64,000 nt of DNA from Salinirubellus salinus (GTDB lineage: Archaea; Halobacteriota; Halobacteria; Halobacteriales; Haloarculaceae), in contig NZ_CP104003.1 of NCBI RefSeq assembly GCF_025231485.1, positions 186,001-250,000 of the forward strand, written 5' to 3'. The notes under the pieces were generated by a model, which had not been told where the DNA came from, did not search any database, and saw only the letters and a list, made by a program, of their open reading frames with translations. The translations under genes and the position numbers were made by a program. Within the stretch, counting starts at the first letter, position 1; each line of letters opens with the position of its first letter. This document shows positions 16,884 to 24,668 of the stretch, piece by piece.

Positions 16884-18101
16884 TCAAGTGGTTTCCCCTG
16901 CCGGCGAGGAATCCGCCTCGCCGGGGACCCGACCCGCCGGGAGGCGGCCGGTGAGGTGGAGCGCGACCATCGCCGCGAGGACGGCCCCCACGACGCCGAC
17001 GAGGCCGAGGAACACGGTGTCGAACGGGAGGCCCCCGGCGACGAGTCTACCGATGACGACGCTCCCGCCGGCCTGTACGATCATCGCCGAGGCGGAGTAG
17101 GCGGTGTACGCCGAGGCCCGGTGGTGGTCCGGGAGCGACGCCAGCAGGTAGGTATCGGCGACGGGGAACAGCATGTGGACGACGTAGCCCATCACCGCCG
17201 TCAGCGCGACGATGGGCCAGAACCCCCCGGTGAGCGTCAGCAGGAGCACACAACAGAGGAACCCGCCGACGACGCCCAGCAGGAGCGGGACGTTCGGGAA
17301 CCGGTCGGCGAGTCGGCCGGTGAGGAAGAACGCGGGGACCCCGGCGGCGAACAGGAGCGTCAGCAGGAGGTTCCCGGTCCCCGGTGCGATGCCCTTCACC
17401 TGGCTCAGGTAGCGGACGTAGAAGTTGAACAGGCCGGTCCAGAGGAAGCCGACTGTGCCGACGACCACGACGCCGGTGAGGACGATGCGCCACTGGGCGC
17501 GCGCGGCGCCGAGCAGGTCGCGGTCCTCGCTGCCCGCGTCGGGGAGGTCCGCACGCCGTGCCGCGCCGTAGATGGCGACGGTGGCGAACACGCCAGCGAC
17601 GGCCAGCAACCGGAAGGTGAGCCGCCAGTCACCGAGGACGAGGACGGCGACGACGAACAGTGGAGCGCCGACGGCCGCCAGTTGCGCGGCGGTGCCGTGG
17701 ATGCCCAGCGCCCGACCCACGCCCCCGGGGAACAGTTCCGAGACGAGCGGGTTCGCGGCGATGAAGTACACGCCGGAGGAGAGCCCGAGCAGGAACGCCC
17801 CGAGGGTGACGAGCGGGAGGGTGGGCGAGAACGAGGTGAAGACGGCCGCCCCGACCAGCAGGCCGCCGGAGCCGAGGACGACGTGGTGGCGGGGCACCTT
17901 CGTCAGCAGGTAGCCGGTGGGGACCCGTGGGAGTGCCGACCCGAACCACGCGGCGGTGGCGACGGCGCCGAGGGCGGCCTCGTCGACCTGGAAGTCGACC
18001 GCGATGGGGTCCAGCAGGGAGGCGAAGACGACCCGCGCGAAGTTGACGAGGAACACCATCGAACACAGCGAGAGGAACAGGCGACGGCGGGTGTCGGTCA
18101 C
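16884..18101 (-). CDS. MFS transporter
   Basis: A 405-residue major facilitator superfamily carrier with about twelve hydrophobic helices in two halves joined by a charged loop with RRADLPDAGSEDRD near residues 190-205. The N-terminal half has LARVVFASLLDPIAV and PRVPTGYLLTKVPRH, the usual loop 2-3 region. Substrate cannot be inferred. The start is a GTG at 18101. It is not obviously part of an operon; the neighbouring glycosyltransferase starts 25 nt downstream of its stop and could be co-transcribed. Confidence 0.85.
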   Translation of the reverse strand: MTDTRRRLFLSLCSMVFLVNFARVVFASLLDPIAVDFQVDEAALGAVATAAWFGSALPRVPTGYLLTKVPRHHVVLGSGGLLVGAAVFTSFSPTLPLVTLGAFLLGLSSGVYFIAANPLVSELFPGGVGRALGIHGTAAQLAAVGAPLFVVAVLVLGDWRLTFRLLAVAGVFATVAIYGAARRADLPDAGSEDRDLLGAARAQWRIVLTGVVVVGTVGFLWTGLFNFYVRYLSQVKGIAPGTGNLLLTLLFAAGVPAFFLTGRLADRFPNVPLLLGVVGGFLCCVLLLTLTGGFWPIVALTAVMGYVVHMLFPVADTYLLASLPDHHRASAYTAYSASAMIVQAGGSVVIGRLVAGGLPFDTVFLGLVGVVGAVLAAMVALHLTGRLPAGRVPGEADSSPAGETT

Positions 18102-18218
18102 GGTGGGCTTTCACGTGGGGACCGTTCAAGCGTTCCGGAACCACCGCTCGTCGTGTGTGAGTGACACGCTCGCCGGGGCCGACCGGCGCCGGCACTCCGG
18201 GCGCGAGGGGCCGCCGGG

Positions 18219-18227
18219 CTTTTTGTA
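18219..18227 (+). promoter_or_regulatory. TATA element of the zinc finger gene
   Basis: CTTTTTGTA stands out of GC-rich DNA with its centre 26 nt before the ATG at 18249, consistent with a leaderless transcript. Confidence 0.55.
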
Positions 18228-18248
18228 CCCGCTCCGTTAGAGACCGGT

Positions 18249-18419
18249 ATGGAATCAGTCCGCAAGGGTCTCCGCTCGAAGGCCATCACGAAGGACACCT
18301 ACGAGCGCCTGGAGTGTGCGGAGTGCAAGGAGCGGCTCAAGACCCGGAACGACCCGGACGAGGTCGGGTCGGTTCGGTTCTGCCCGGAGTGTGGCCGCGA
18401 GTGGAAACAGGTCGGCTGA
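18249..18419 (+). CDS. small zinc finger protein, HVO_0758-like
   Basis: A 56-residue protein too short for many gene finders. It has two CPxCG-like knuckles: CAEC near residues 23-26 and CPEC near 45-48, which together can hold one zinc ion. The sequence around KDTYERLEC and the closing GREWKQVG resembles the small zinc finger protein HVO_0758 of Haloferax volcanii, from a set of single-domain zinc finger proteins studied in haloarchaea. It has its own TATA element and no close partner gene. Function is unknown; nucleic acid or protein binding is plausible. Confidence 0.8.
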   Translation: MESVRKGLRSKAITKDTYERLECAECKERLKTRNDPDEVGSVRFCPECGREWKQVG

Positions 18420-18440
18420 CCCACGGCGCCGCAGTCGGTG

Positions 18441-18450
18441 ACTTTTCTTT
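18441..18450 (+). terminator. T-rich stretch, possible terminator of the zinc finger gene
   Basis: ACTTTTCTTT begins 22 nt after the stop of the zinc finger gene. Archaeal transcription often ends at T-rich tracts without a hairpin, so this is a candidate terminator; it could also contribute to the promoter of the next gene. Confidence 0.35.
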
Positions 18451-18511
18451 CACGCTGGCGGAGAGTGTCGTCGAGAGATAACTACTTGTTCAGCCAGCGG
18501 TAGGTGGGGAC

Positions 18512-20068
18512 GTGACAGACAGTAACACATTCTCGCGGCGCGACGTACTGAGAGGACTCGGCGTCGGCGGTGCGGCCCTGTTTGCCGGAGTCGACCCGGT
18601 GCTCGCGGCCGTCCAGCGGGACGCCCCGCACGGCGACGGCGACCACTCGGTGGCGGTGACCGACCCCGTCGAGGTCGAGTCGTTCGACGGGACGACCATC
18701 GTCGCCACGCTGTACGAACCGGACGTCTCGGACCCGCAGCCGGCGGTCCTGACCACGCACGGCTGGGGTGGGACCCGGGCGGACCGCGAACCGCTCGCGC
18801 GGTTCTACGCCAGCCACGGCTACGTCGTCCTCGCGTACGACTCGCGTGGCTTCGGCGCCTCGGGCGGGCAGGTGGACGTCGACGGCCCGAACGAGGTGGG
18901 CGACGCACAGGCGCTCCTGACGTGGCTCGCGGGGCGCGAGAACGTCGTCACAGACGGCGAGGACGACCCGCGCGTGGCGATGGACGGGTTCTCCTACGGT
19001 GGCGGTATCCAGCTCAACACCGCGGCCGAGGACGACCGCATCGACGCCTTGATTCCCCGATGGGCGTGGCACGACCTCGCGTACTCGAACGCGCCCAACG
19101 GCGTCCTCAAGAGCGGGTGGGCCGGCCCGCTGTTCGTCTCCGGCCGGCAGAACGGCGACCTCGACCCGCAGTTCCTCCAGCTGGCGGGGCCGGCGCTCCA
19201 GTCCGGCCAGCCGAGTGAGGAACTGCTGGCGTACTATCGCGAGCGCTCGCCCGTCTCGAAGATGGCCGACATCACGACGCCGACACTCACCATCTCCGGG
19301 TGGCACGACCGGCTGTTCTGGGTCAACGAGGCGCTGGCGAACTGGTCGGGCATCCGTGAGAACGACGTGGACAGCCGCCTGCTGCTGTACGACGGCGGCC
19401 ACGACTTCGAGGGCGCACCATCGACGCCGGTGCAGGAGGAGTACATCCAGGAGAGCGTGCTCGCGTGGCTCGACATCCACCTCCGGGACGGTGACGGGGC
19501 GAGCGACCTCCCGACCGTCAGCGTCTACCGCGAGGCCACGGACTCGTTCGAGTCGGCAGACACCTTCCCGCCCGAGGGGTTCGAGACCGAGACGTTCGCG
19601 CTGGGTGACACCGTCGACGCTGGCGACGCCCCCTACTTCCTGCTTGGCAACGGCACCGAGTACGCGAACCCGACGCTCTCGTTCGACTTCCCCGTCGAGA
19701 CCGAGACGGAGGTGGTGGGCGTCCCGCGGCTCACGCTCCCCACGTGGGGAGCGGGCGGGCAGGCGAACGTCTTCGCCGCCGTCCAGACGGTGGACACCGA
19801 CGGGAACGCCACCGTGCTGAAGGACCAGGTGGCGGCCGGGAGCGTGCAGAACGACGGCCCGCTGGAACTGGACCTCGTCGCGGTGGAGACCACGCTGCAG
19901 GCCGGCGAGACGCTCCGGGTGACCGTCGCGCTGCGCGACGGCGAACTCGTGGACGTGCCGGTGCCGGGCGTCGGGAGCGACCTGTTCGAGGAGAGCGAGA
20001 CCCCGGAGTACCTGTACGTCACGGCCGACGGGGACGCGACGCTGGAGGTACCGGTCCGGCGCGCCTGA
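18512..20068 (+). CDS. Tat-exported CocE/NonD (S15 peptidase-like) hydrolase
   Basis: A 518-residue secreted alpha/beta hydrolase. The N-terminus SRRDVLRGLG (twin Arg at 9-10) followed by a hydrophobic stretch is a Tat signal, the usual route in haloarchaea. The hydrolase core has DGFSYGGG with nucleophile Ser161, and GGHDFEGAP near residue 308 supplies a likely catalytic His. The last 150 residues form the beta-rich domain found in CocE and X-prolyl dipeptidyl-peptidases. Cocaine esterase-, amidase- or peptidase-type activity cannot be told apart. The start is a GTG at 18512. Its stop abuts the stop of the convergent reductase. Confidence 0.85.
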   Translation: MTDSNTFSRRDVLRGLGVGGAALFAGVDPVLAAVQRDAPHGDGDHSVAVTDPVEVESFDGTTIVATLYEPDVSDPQPAVLTTHGWGGTRADREPLARFYASHGYVVLAYDSRGFGASGGQVDVDGPNEVGDAQALLTWLAGRENVVTDGEDDPRVAMDGFSYGGGIQLNTAAEDDRIDALIPRWAWHDLAYSNAPNGVLKSGWAGPLFVSGRQNGDLDPQFLQLAGPALQSGQPSEELLAYYRERSPVSKMADITTPTLTISGWHDRLFWVNEALANWSGIRENDVDSRLLLYDGGHDFEGAPSTPVQEEYIQESVLAWLDIHLRDGDGASDLPTVSVYREATDSFESADTFPPEGFETETFALGDTVDAGDAPYFLLGNGTEYANPTLSFDFPVETETEVVGVPRLTLPTWGAGGQANVFAAVQTVDTDGNATVLKDQVAAGSVQNDGPLELDLVAVETTLQAGETLRVTVALRDGELVDVPVPGVGSDLFEESETPEYLYVTADGDATLEVPVRRA

Positions 20069-21154
20069 CTACTCGAACACCTCGTCGAACGCGCTCGCCC
20101 CGAGCGGCTCGAACGTTCCCGCGGCCACGTCCTCCCGGACGTGTTCCGGCCGGCCCATCCCCACGAGCGACGAGGTGATGCCCGGTCCCGAGCGGGCGAA
20201 GTTGATGGCCTTCTGCGCGAGCGTGTCCCCCTGTAGCCGGTCGGCCACGTCCGGCGGCATCTCGCTCGCCAGTCGGCCCTGGAGGATGGACGCGGAGGTG
20301 AACACGTTGAGGCCGGCGTCCTGCGCGAACCAGAGCGCCGACTGGGGGCCGTCAGCGCCGACGTGTGACTCGACGGTGAACGCGTCGGCCATCCCGACGT
20401 TGAACGGGAGCTGGACGGCCCGGAGGTGGGTCGCGGCGTTGTCGGCGCGCCTCGCGGCCGCCCGTGCCCGCCGGACCACCTCGGGCAGCGAGAGGTACTT
20501 CGGGTGGTCCTCGGGCACCCGGAACGCCTCCCACGAGGCCACGCCGTAGTGTCGGAGGGCACCCGCGGCCGCCCGCTTCTCCAGCACCGTGAACGTGTCC
20601 TCCAGCCGGTCGTAGACCGTCTCGCGGTCGAACCGCTCCAGTTGTGTCTCCGGGTTGTGGACGTAGTAGAGGTCGAGGGTGTCGACGCCGAGCGTCGCCA
20701 GCGACTCGTCGAGTTGTGCCGAGACGAACGCGGGCGCGATGCAGTTGCCCGTGACGATGTCGTCGTGCTCGGCGAGACCGGGGTCGACGTAGCGCTCGCG
20801 GACGTAGTCCGCCGGGTCGGCCGGCCGCTCGCCGTCGAACGCGACGAACCCCCCCTTCGAGCAGAGCAGGACGGCCTCGCGGTCGACCTCGCTCTCGCGG
20901 ATGGCCTCGCCCACGACCCGCTCGGAGCGGCCGTGGCGGTAGTTCCGAGCCGTGTCGAGGACGTTGACGCCCGACTCCAGCGCCTCGACGACGGCCTCGC
21001 GGTATCGGTCGTCGGCCGCGTCGGTGGCGTCGCCGAGGTAGGTGCCGACGCCGATGCTCGACACCGCGTTCCCGGCGAACCCCCGGAAGTAGGTGCGGGC
21101 GAAGCGGTCGCCGAAGCGGTCGCGGTAGTCCCAGGTCGCCTCCCTCGTCGCCAT
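20069..21154 (-). CDS. aldo/keto reductase
   Basis: A 361-residue aldo/keto reductase, a TIM-barrel NAD(P)H-dependent oxidoreductase. The catalytic tyrosine is in DTARNYRHGRSE (Asp near residue 66, Tyr near 71), with the lysine in LLCSKGGF and the histidine in YYVHNPE, the family tetrad. The C-terminal NFARSGPGITSSLVGM is the cofactor phosphate-binding region. The ATG at 21154 fits; a much longer frame upstream overlaps the FAD oxidoreductase and Hsp20 genes on other frames and is spurious. The substrate is unknown. Confidence 0.88.
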   Translation of the reverse strand: MATREATWDYRDRFGDRFARTYFRGFAGNAVSSIGVGTYLGDATDAADDRYREAVVEALESGVNVLDTARNYRHGRSERVVGEAIRESEVDREAVLLCSKGGFVAFDGERPADPADYVRERYVDPGLAEHDDIVTGNCIAPAFVSAQLDESLATLGVDTLDLYYVHNPETQLERFDRETVYDRLEDTFTVLEKRAAAGALRHYGVASWEAFRVPEDHPKYLSLPEVVRRARAAARRADNAATHLRAVQLPFNVGMADAFTVESHVGADGPQSALWFAQDAGLNVFTSASILQGRLASEMPPDVADRLQGDTLAQKAINFARSGPGITSSLVGMGRPEHVREDVAAGTFEPLGASAFDEVFE

Positions 21155-21238
21155 TCGGTGGGGGTTGGCGCGTCGCCGGCTAAAGGCTCCCGTTCCGCCA
21201 CCGGTGGTGACTAAGCCCACGGCGAGACAGGGGCCGGT

Positions 21239-22360
21239 ATGCGAGTCGCAGTCGTCGGCGCGGGTGCGGTGGGGGTCACCGCCGCACACGCGCTGGCCGA
21301 ACGGGACGCCGACGTGGTGCTGTTCGAGGCGGGCGCGGTGGCGAGCGGGTCGTCCGGGCGCGCGGCGGGGGTCTGTTACGATGCCTTCGCGGACCGCGTG
21401 GACGCCGAACTTGCCGACCGGTCGCTCGCCCGGTTCCGCGACCTGTCGGGCGCCGGCGGGTTCACGTTCACCGACTGCCCGTACGTCTGGCTGGCCCGCG
21501 AGGGTGACGAGCGGCACGCCCGCGCCATCCGCGAGGGCGTGGCACGGATGCGCGACCACGACCGGGCCGTCTCGCTCCTCGACGCCGCGGCCCTCGGCGA
21601 GCGGTTCCCCACGCTCGAAGCGGACGTCGCGGTCGCGGCCGTCGCCGAGGACGCCGGGTACGCCGACCCGGACGCGTACACGCGGGCGGTGGCGGGACTG
21701 GCCGAGCGGGCGGGCGTCGACCTCCGGACCCGTGTTCCCGCCGGCGTGCGCGAGGGGCCCCGCGTCGAGACCCACGAGAGGAGCGAGTCGTTCGACGCGG
21801 TCCTCGTCGCCGCGGGCGTGCACACGAGGCGCGTCGTCGAGTCGCTCGCGCCGCTCCCGGTCAAGCCCTACCGGGTGCAGGCGCTCACGACGACCGACGG
21901 GCCGGAGACGCCGATGCTGTACGACGCCACCGAGGGCTACTACTGCCGGCCGCACGGCGACGGCCTGCTGGTCGGGGACGGGACCGAGCCGGTGGAGCAG
22001 CACCCGGACGTCTGGGACCGTGAGGCCGACGACTGGTTCGTCGCGGCCTGCACGGGCTACGAGACGCGCGCGTTCGACGCGTCGTGGCCCGTCGAGCGGG
22101 CGTGGGCCGGCCTCTGCACCGCGACGCCGGACGGCCACCCGCTGGCGGGGGCGCTCCCCGGTGTCGACGGCGTCTTCGTCGCCACGGGCTGGCAGGGGCA
22201 CGGCTTCATGCGCGCGCCAGCCACGGGCGAGCGGCTGGCCGAGCAGGTGCTCGGTGGGAAGGGGATTCCGCCGTTCGACCCCGGTCGGTTCGACGGGGAC
22301 GAACCGTTCGAGATCGTCGAGGGGATGGCGGTCGAAGAACGGCTCTCGAAGGGGGAGTAG
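21239..22360 (+). CDS. FAD-dependent oxidoreductase (DAO family)
   Basis: A 373-residue flavoenzyme of the D-amino acid/glycine oxidase superfamily. The N-terminal VVGAGAVGVTAAHAL (GxGxxG) binds FAD, with Glu near residue 34 as the ribose ligand. The C-terminal region has VFVATGWQGHGFMRAPATGE, the second FAD-binding segment that typifies this family. An amine or imino acid substrate is likely from family knowledge, but none is visible. It is divergent from the aldo/keto reductase across about 84 nt. Confidence 0.87.
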   Translation: MRVAVVGAGAVGVTAAHALAERDADVVLFEAGAVASGSSGRAAGVCYDAFADRVDAELADRSLARFRDLSGAGGFTFTDCPYVWLAREGDERHARAIREGVARMRDHDRAVSLLDAAALGERFPTLEADVAVAAVAEDAGYADPDAYTRAVAGLAERAGVDLRTRVPAGVREGPRVETHERSESFDAVLVAAGVHTRRVVESLAPLPVKPYRVQALTTTDGPETPMLYDATEGYYCRPHGDGLLVGDGTEPVEQHPDVWDREADDWFVAACTGYETRAFDASWPVERAWAGLCTATPDGHPLAGALPGVDGVFVATGWQGHGFMRAPATGERLAEQVLGGKGIPPFDPGRFDGDEPFEIVEGMAVEERLSKGE

Positions 22361-22377
22361 CGTCGACGGGGCGTCGG

Positions 22378-22935
22378 TTACTCCTCGTCCTCGTCCCGGT
22401 CCTCGGGCGCGGCCGCGTCCGTCTCGTCGGTCTCGTCGGTCTCGTCGACGTCGGTCTCGTGGGTGTCGTCGCTCTCCTCGGCAGGGGTCGCCTCGCCGCC
22501 ACCGACCTCGACGTCCGTAGTGGTCTCGCCGACCTCGGTGTCGACCGTCTCGGAGGGTTCGACCTTCGGGAGTTCGACCCGGAGGGTGCCGTTGGCGGTG
22601 ACGGTGGCCGTCGCCCCCGCGGGGTCGACGCTCGCGCCGTCCGGGAGCGCCACCTCGCCGTCGAGGCTCATCCCGCGGCCGGGCAGGCGCATCTCGTAGT
22701 CGTCGTAGAACTCGCGGAAGCGGTCGATTCGGACGTTGAGGACGCCGTGCTCGAACCGGACCGCCACGTCCGGGGCCTCGACGCCCGGCGCGTCGAACAC
22801 CGCGAGGAACGACTCCTCGGACTCCAGCAGGTCGACCGGGAGCGGTTTGCGCTCCTGTACCCGCGCGGAGGCTCGACCGATGCCGTCCAGCACGGTGCTG
22901 CCGATGGACTCGCCGAGTTCGCGCAGTCGGCTCAT
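22378..22935 (-). CDS. Hsp20/alpha-crystallin family protein with acidic tail
   Basis: A 185-residue small heat-shock protein. The alpha-crystallin beta-sandwich runs from about residue 40 to 135, with the closing NGTLRVELPK. Holdase chaperone activity is the family role. The C-terminal 50 residues are a low-complexity acidic tail with repeats of TDE, encoded by a tandem GTCTCGTCG array, and are probably disordered. The ATG at 22935 overlaps the stop of the upstream zinc-ribbon gene, so the two are translationally coupled. Confidence 0.85.
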   Translation of the reverse strand: MSRLRELGESIGSTVLDGIGRASARVQERKPLPVDLLESEESFLAVFDAPGVEAPDVAVRFEHGVLNVRIDRFREFYDDYEMRLPGRGMSLDGEVALPDGASVDPAGATATVTANGTLRVELPKVEPSETVDTEVGETTTDVEVGGGEATPAEESDDTHETDVDETDETDETDAAAPEDRDEDEE

Positions 22936-23090
22936 ACGTGGATCTCCTCCAGCGAGTCGGCGCTCCCGCAGTAGGGGCAACTGAACGCCTCGACGCCCGT
23001 CCCGTCGGGCATGTCGTAGGTGTAGTGGAGTTCGAACATGTCGAGTGCACACTCCTGGTCTCGACAGACGACTTCCAGGGTCTTCGGCAT
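22932..23090 (-). CDS. zinc-ribbon small protein, DUF7559-like
   Basis: A 52-residue protein. Cys9 and Cys14 (CRDQEC) and Cys38 and Cys41 (CPYC) form one zinc ribbon; the region between is Tyr- and acid-rich. It resembles the haloarchaeal DUF7559 family, of unknown function. The ATG at 23090 was chosen because a GGATATTCATA element lies about 30 nt upstream and the N-terminus MPKTLEVVC is natural. Its stop overlaps the Hsp20 ATG in an ATGA. A role with the chaperone is an inference from that coupling. Confidence 0.75.
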   Translation of the reverse strand: MPKTLEVVCRDQECALDMFELHYTYDMPDGTGVEAFSCPYCGSADSLEEIHV

Positions 23091-23224
23091 ACCCCGGACT
23101 ACGCGGGCGTGGCGTATGAATATCCCGGCCTCGGTGCTCCCCGCCTGCACGACCGCGTGCCTTCGGGTGCCACACCGCCTCACCGTATGGATGGATTTTA
23201 GCCCCCGACGCCGGAACGACGGGT

Positions 23225-24529
23225 ATGGAAGACCGCACCTACACCGCGGACGCCGAGCCGGGCGACACCGTCACCGTCGCCGGCTGGGCCCACGAGATCC
23301 GCGACCTCGGGGGTATCGCGTTCCTCATCGTCCGGGACACCAGCGGGAAGATACAGGTCAAACTGGAGAAAGACGAGATGGACGAGGCGCTCGTCGAGAC
23401 GGGTCTCGGCGTCTCGCGCGAGTCCGTCATCACCGTCTCGGGTGACGTGAAGGAGGAGCCCCGCGCCCCGACCGGCGTCGAGATTGTCCCCGAGTCCATC
23501 GAGGTCGTCGCCGAGGCCGAGACGCAGCTCCCCCTCGACCCCTCCGGCAAGGTCGACGCCGAACTCCCGACCCGACTCGACAACCGGACCCTCGACCTCC
23601 GACGTGACGAGGCCAAGGCCATCTTCGAGATCCGCGCGGAGGTCCTTCGCGCCGCGCGCGAGGCGTTCCGCTCGGTCCACGCCACGGAGATCAACACGCC
23701 GAAGATCGTCGCCACGGGCACGGAGGGTGGCACGGAGCTGTTCCCCATCACCTACTTCGGCCGCGAGGCGTTCATGAACCAGTCCCCACAGCTGTTCAAG
23801 CAGCTGATGGTCGGCTCCGGGCTGGAGCGCGTCTTCGAGATCGGTCCCATCTTCCGCGCCGAGGAGCACAACACGCCCCGGCACCTGAACGAGGCGACCT
23901 CCATCGACTTCGAGTCCGCCTTCTTCGACCACACGGAGGCGATGGACGTCTGCGAGCACGTCGTCCGCTCGGCGTACGAGGCCGTCGCGGAGAACTGCGA
24001 GGCCCAGCTGGAGACGCTCGGCCTCGCCGACGAGTTCGAGGTGCCCGAAGACGAGTTCCCGCGCCTGACCTACGAGGAAGCCATCCAGCGCATCAACGCG
24101 ACGGGCGAACTCGACGAGCAGCTCGTCTGGGGCGACGACCTCCCCACCGAGGGCGAGCGCGCGCTCGGCGACGACGTCGGGAGCCACTACTTCATCACCG
24201 ACTGGCCCAGCGAGATCAAGCCGTTCTACATCAAGGACCACGACGACGACGAGCAGCTCTCGACCGGGTTCGACATGATGCACCCGCGGATGGAACTCGT
24301 CTCCGGCGGCCAGCGTGAGCACCGCTACGACCTGCTCATCGAGGGGTTCGAACAGCAGGGGCTCGACCCCGACCAGTTCGAGTACTACACGAAGATGTTC
24401 AAGTACGGGATGCCCCCGCACGCCGGCTGGGGCCTCGGTGGCGAGCGCCTCGTGATGACGATGCTCGACCTGCCGAACATCCGTGAGGCCGTTCTCTTCC
24501 CGCGAGACCGCCAGCGCCTGTCGCCGTAG
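23225..24529 (+). CDS. aspS: aspartyl-tRNA synthetase
   Basis: A 434-residue archaeal-type class IIb synthetase that charges tRNA-Asp. The N-terminal OB fold binds the anticodon ([16 protein letters not shown]), then the class II core carries motif 2 in [17 protein letters not shown] and motif 3 in [14 protein letters not shown] near the C-terminus. Whether it also charges tRNA-Asn cannot be decided from sequence. A GATTTTAG element about 30 nt before the ATG is the likely promoter. The stop at 24529 is followed by a second, synonymously different copy of its last eleven codons (see 24589-24621). Confidence 0.95.
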   Translation: MEDRTYTADAEPGDTVTVAGWAHEIRDLGGIAFLIVRDTSGKIQVKLEKDEMDEALVETGLGVSRESVITVSGDVKEEPRAPTGVEIVPESIEVVAEAETQLPLDPSGKVDAELPTRLDNRTLDLRRDEAKAIFEIRAEVLRAAREAFRSVHATEINTPKIVATGTEGGTELFPITYFGREAFMNQSPQLFKQLMVGSGLERVFEIGPIFRAEEHNTPRHLNEATSIDFESAFFDHTEAMDVCEHVVRSAYEAVAENCEAQLETLGLADEFEVPEDEFPRLTYEEAIQRINATGELDEQLVWGDDLPTEGERALGDDVGSHYFITDWPSEIKPFYIKDHDDDEQLSTGFDMMHPRMELVSGGQREHRYDLLIEGFEQQGLDPDQFEYYTKMFKYGMPPHAGWGLGGERLVMTMLDLPNIREAVLFPRDRQRLSP

Positions 24530-24542
24530 GCGACGGCGCTGG

Positions 24543-24564
24543 CCAGCGAGCGGGAGCTCGCTGG
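24543..24564. other. 22-nt perfect stem-loop after aspS
   Basis: The arms CCAGCGAGC and GCTCGCTGG pair perfectly around a GGGA loop. The element lies 14 nt after the aspS stop and inside the segment that separates the two copies of the aspS 3' end. It could end transcripts from aspS or pntB, which converge here. Confidence 0.7.
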
Positions 24565-24588
24565 ACGAGTGAATCGAGTCGAAGAGTG

Positions 24589-24621
24589 TTCCCGCGGGAC
24601 CGTCAGCGGCTGAGCCCGTAG
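24589..24621 (+). pseudogene. remnant: second copy of the aspS 3' end
   Basis: These 33 nt reproduce the last ten codons plus stop of aspS (24497-24529), reading [10 protein letters not shown] and stop in frame. Four codons differ and all four differences are synonymous (CGA/CGG, CGC/CGT, CGC/CGG, TCG/AGC). No similarity to aspS is visible upstream of the copy. The pattern fits a fossil left by recombination with, or insertion of, a diverged aspS end, not a recent tandem duplication. Confidence 0.8.
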
Positions 24622-24668
24622 GAAGCGAAGTCACCAGGAGCCGGCGATGCTCCCGCGTCCGTTCGCTC

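Noticed and set aside
22430-22470. Tandem GTCTCGTCG array as a CRISPR-like or mobile repeat
   Set aside because: It encodes the repetitive acidic tail of Hsp20.
20069-23050. 993-codon extension of the aldo/keto reductase
   Set aside because: The upstream part lies antisense to the FAD oxidoreductase and overlaps Hsp20; the family start is the ATG at 21154.
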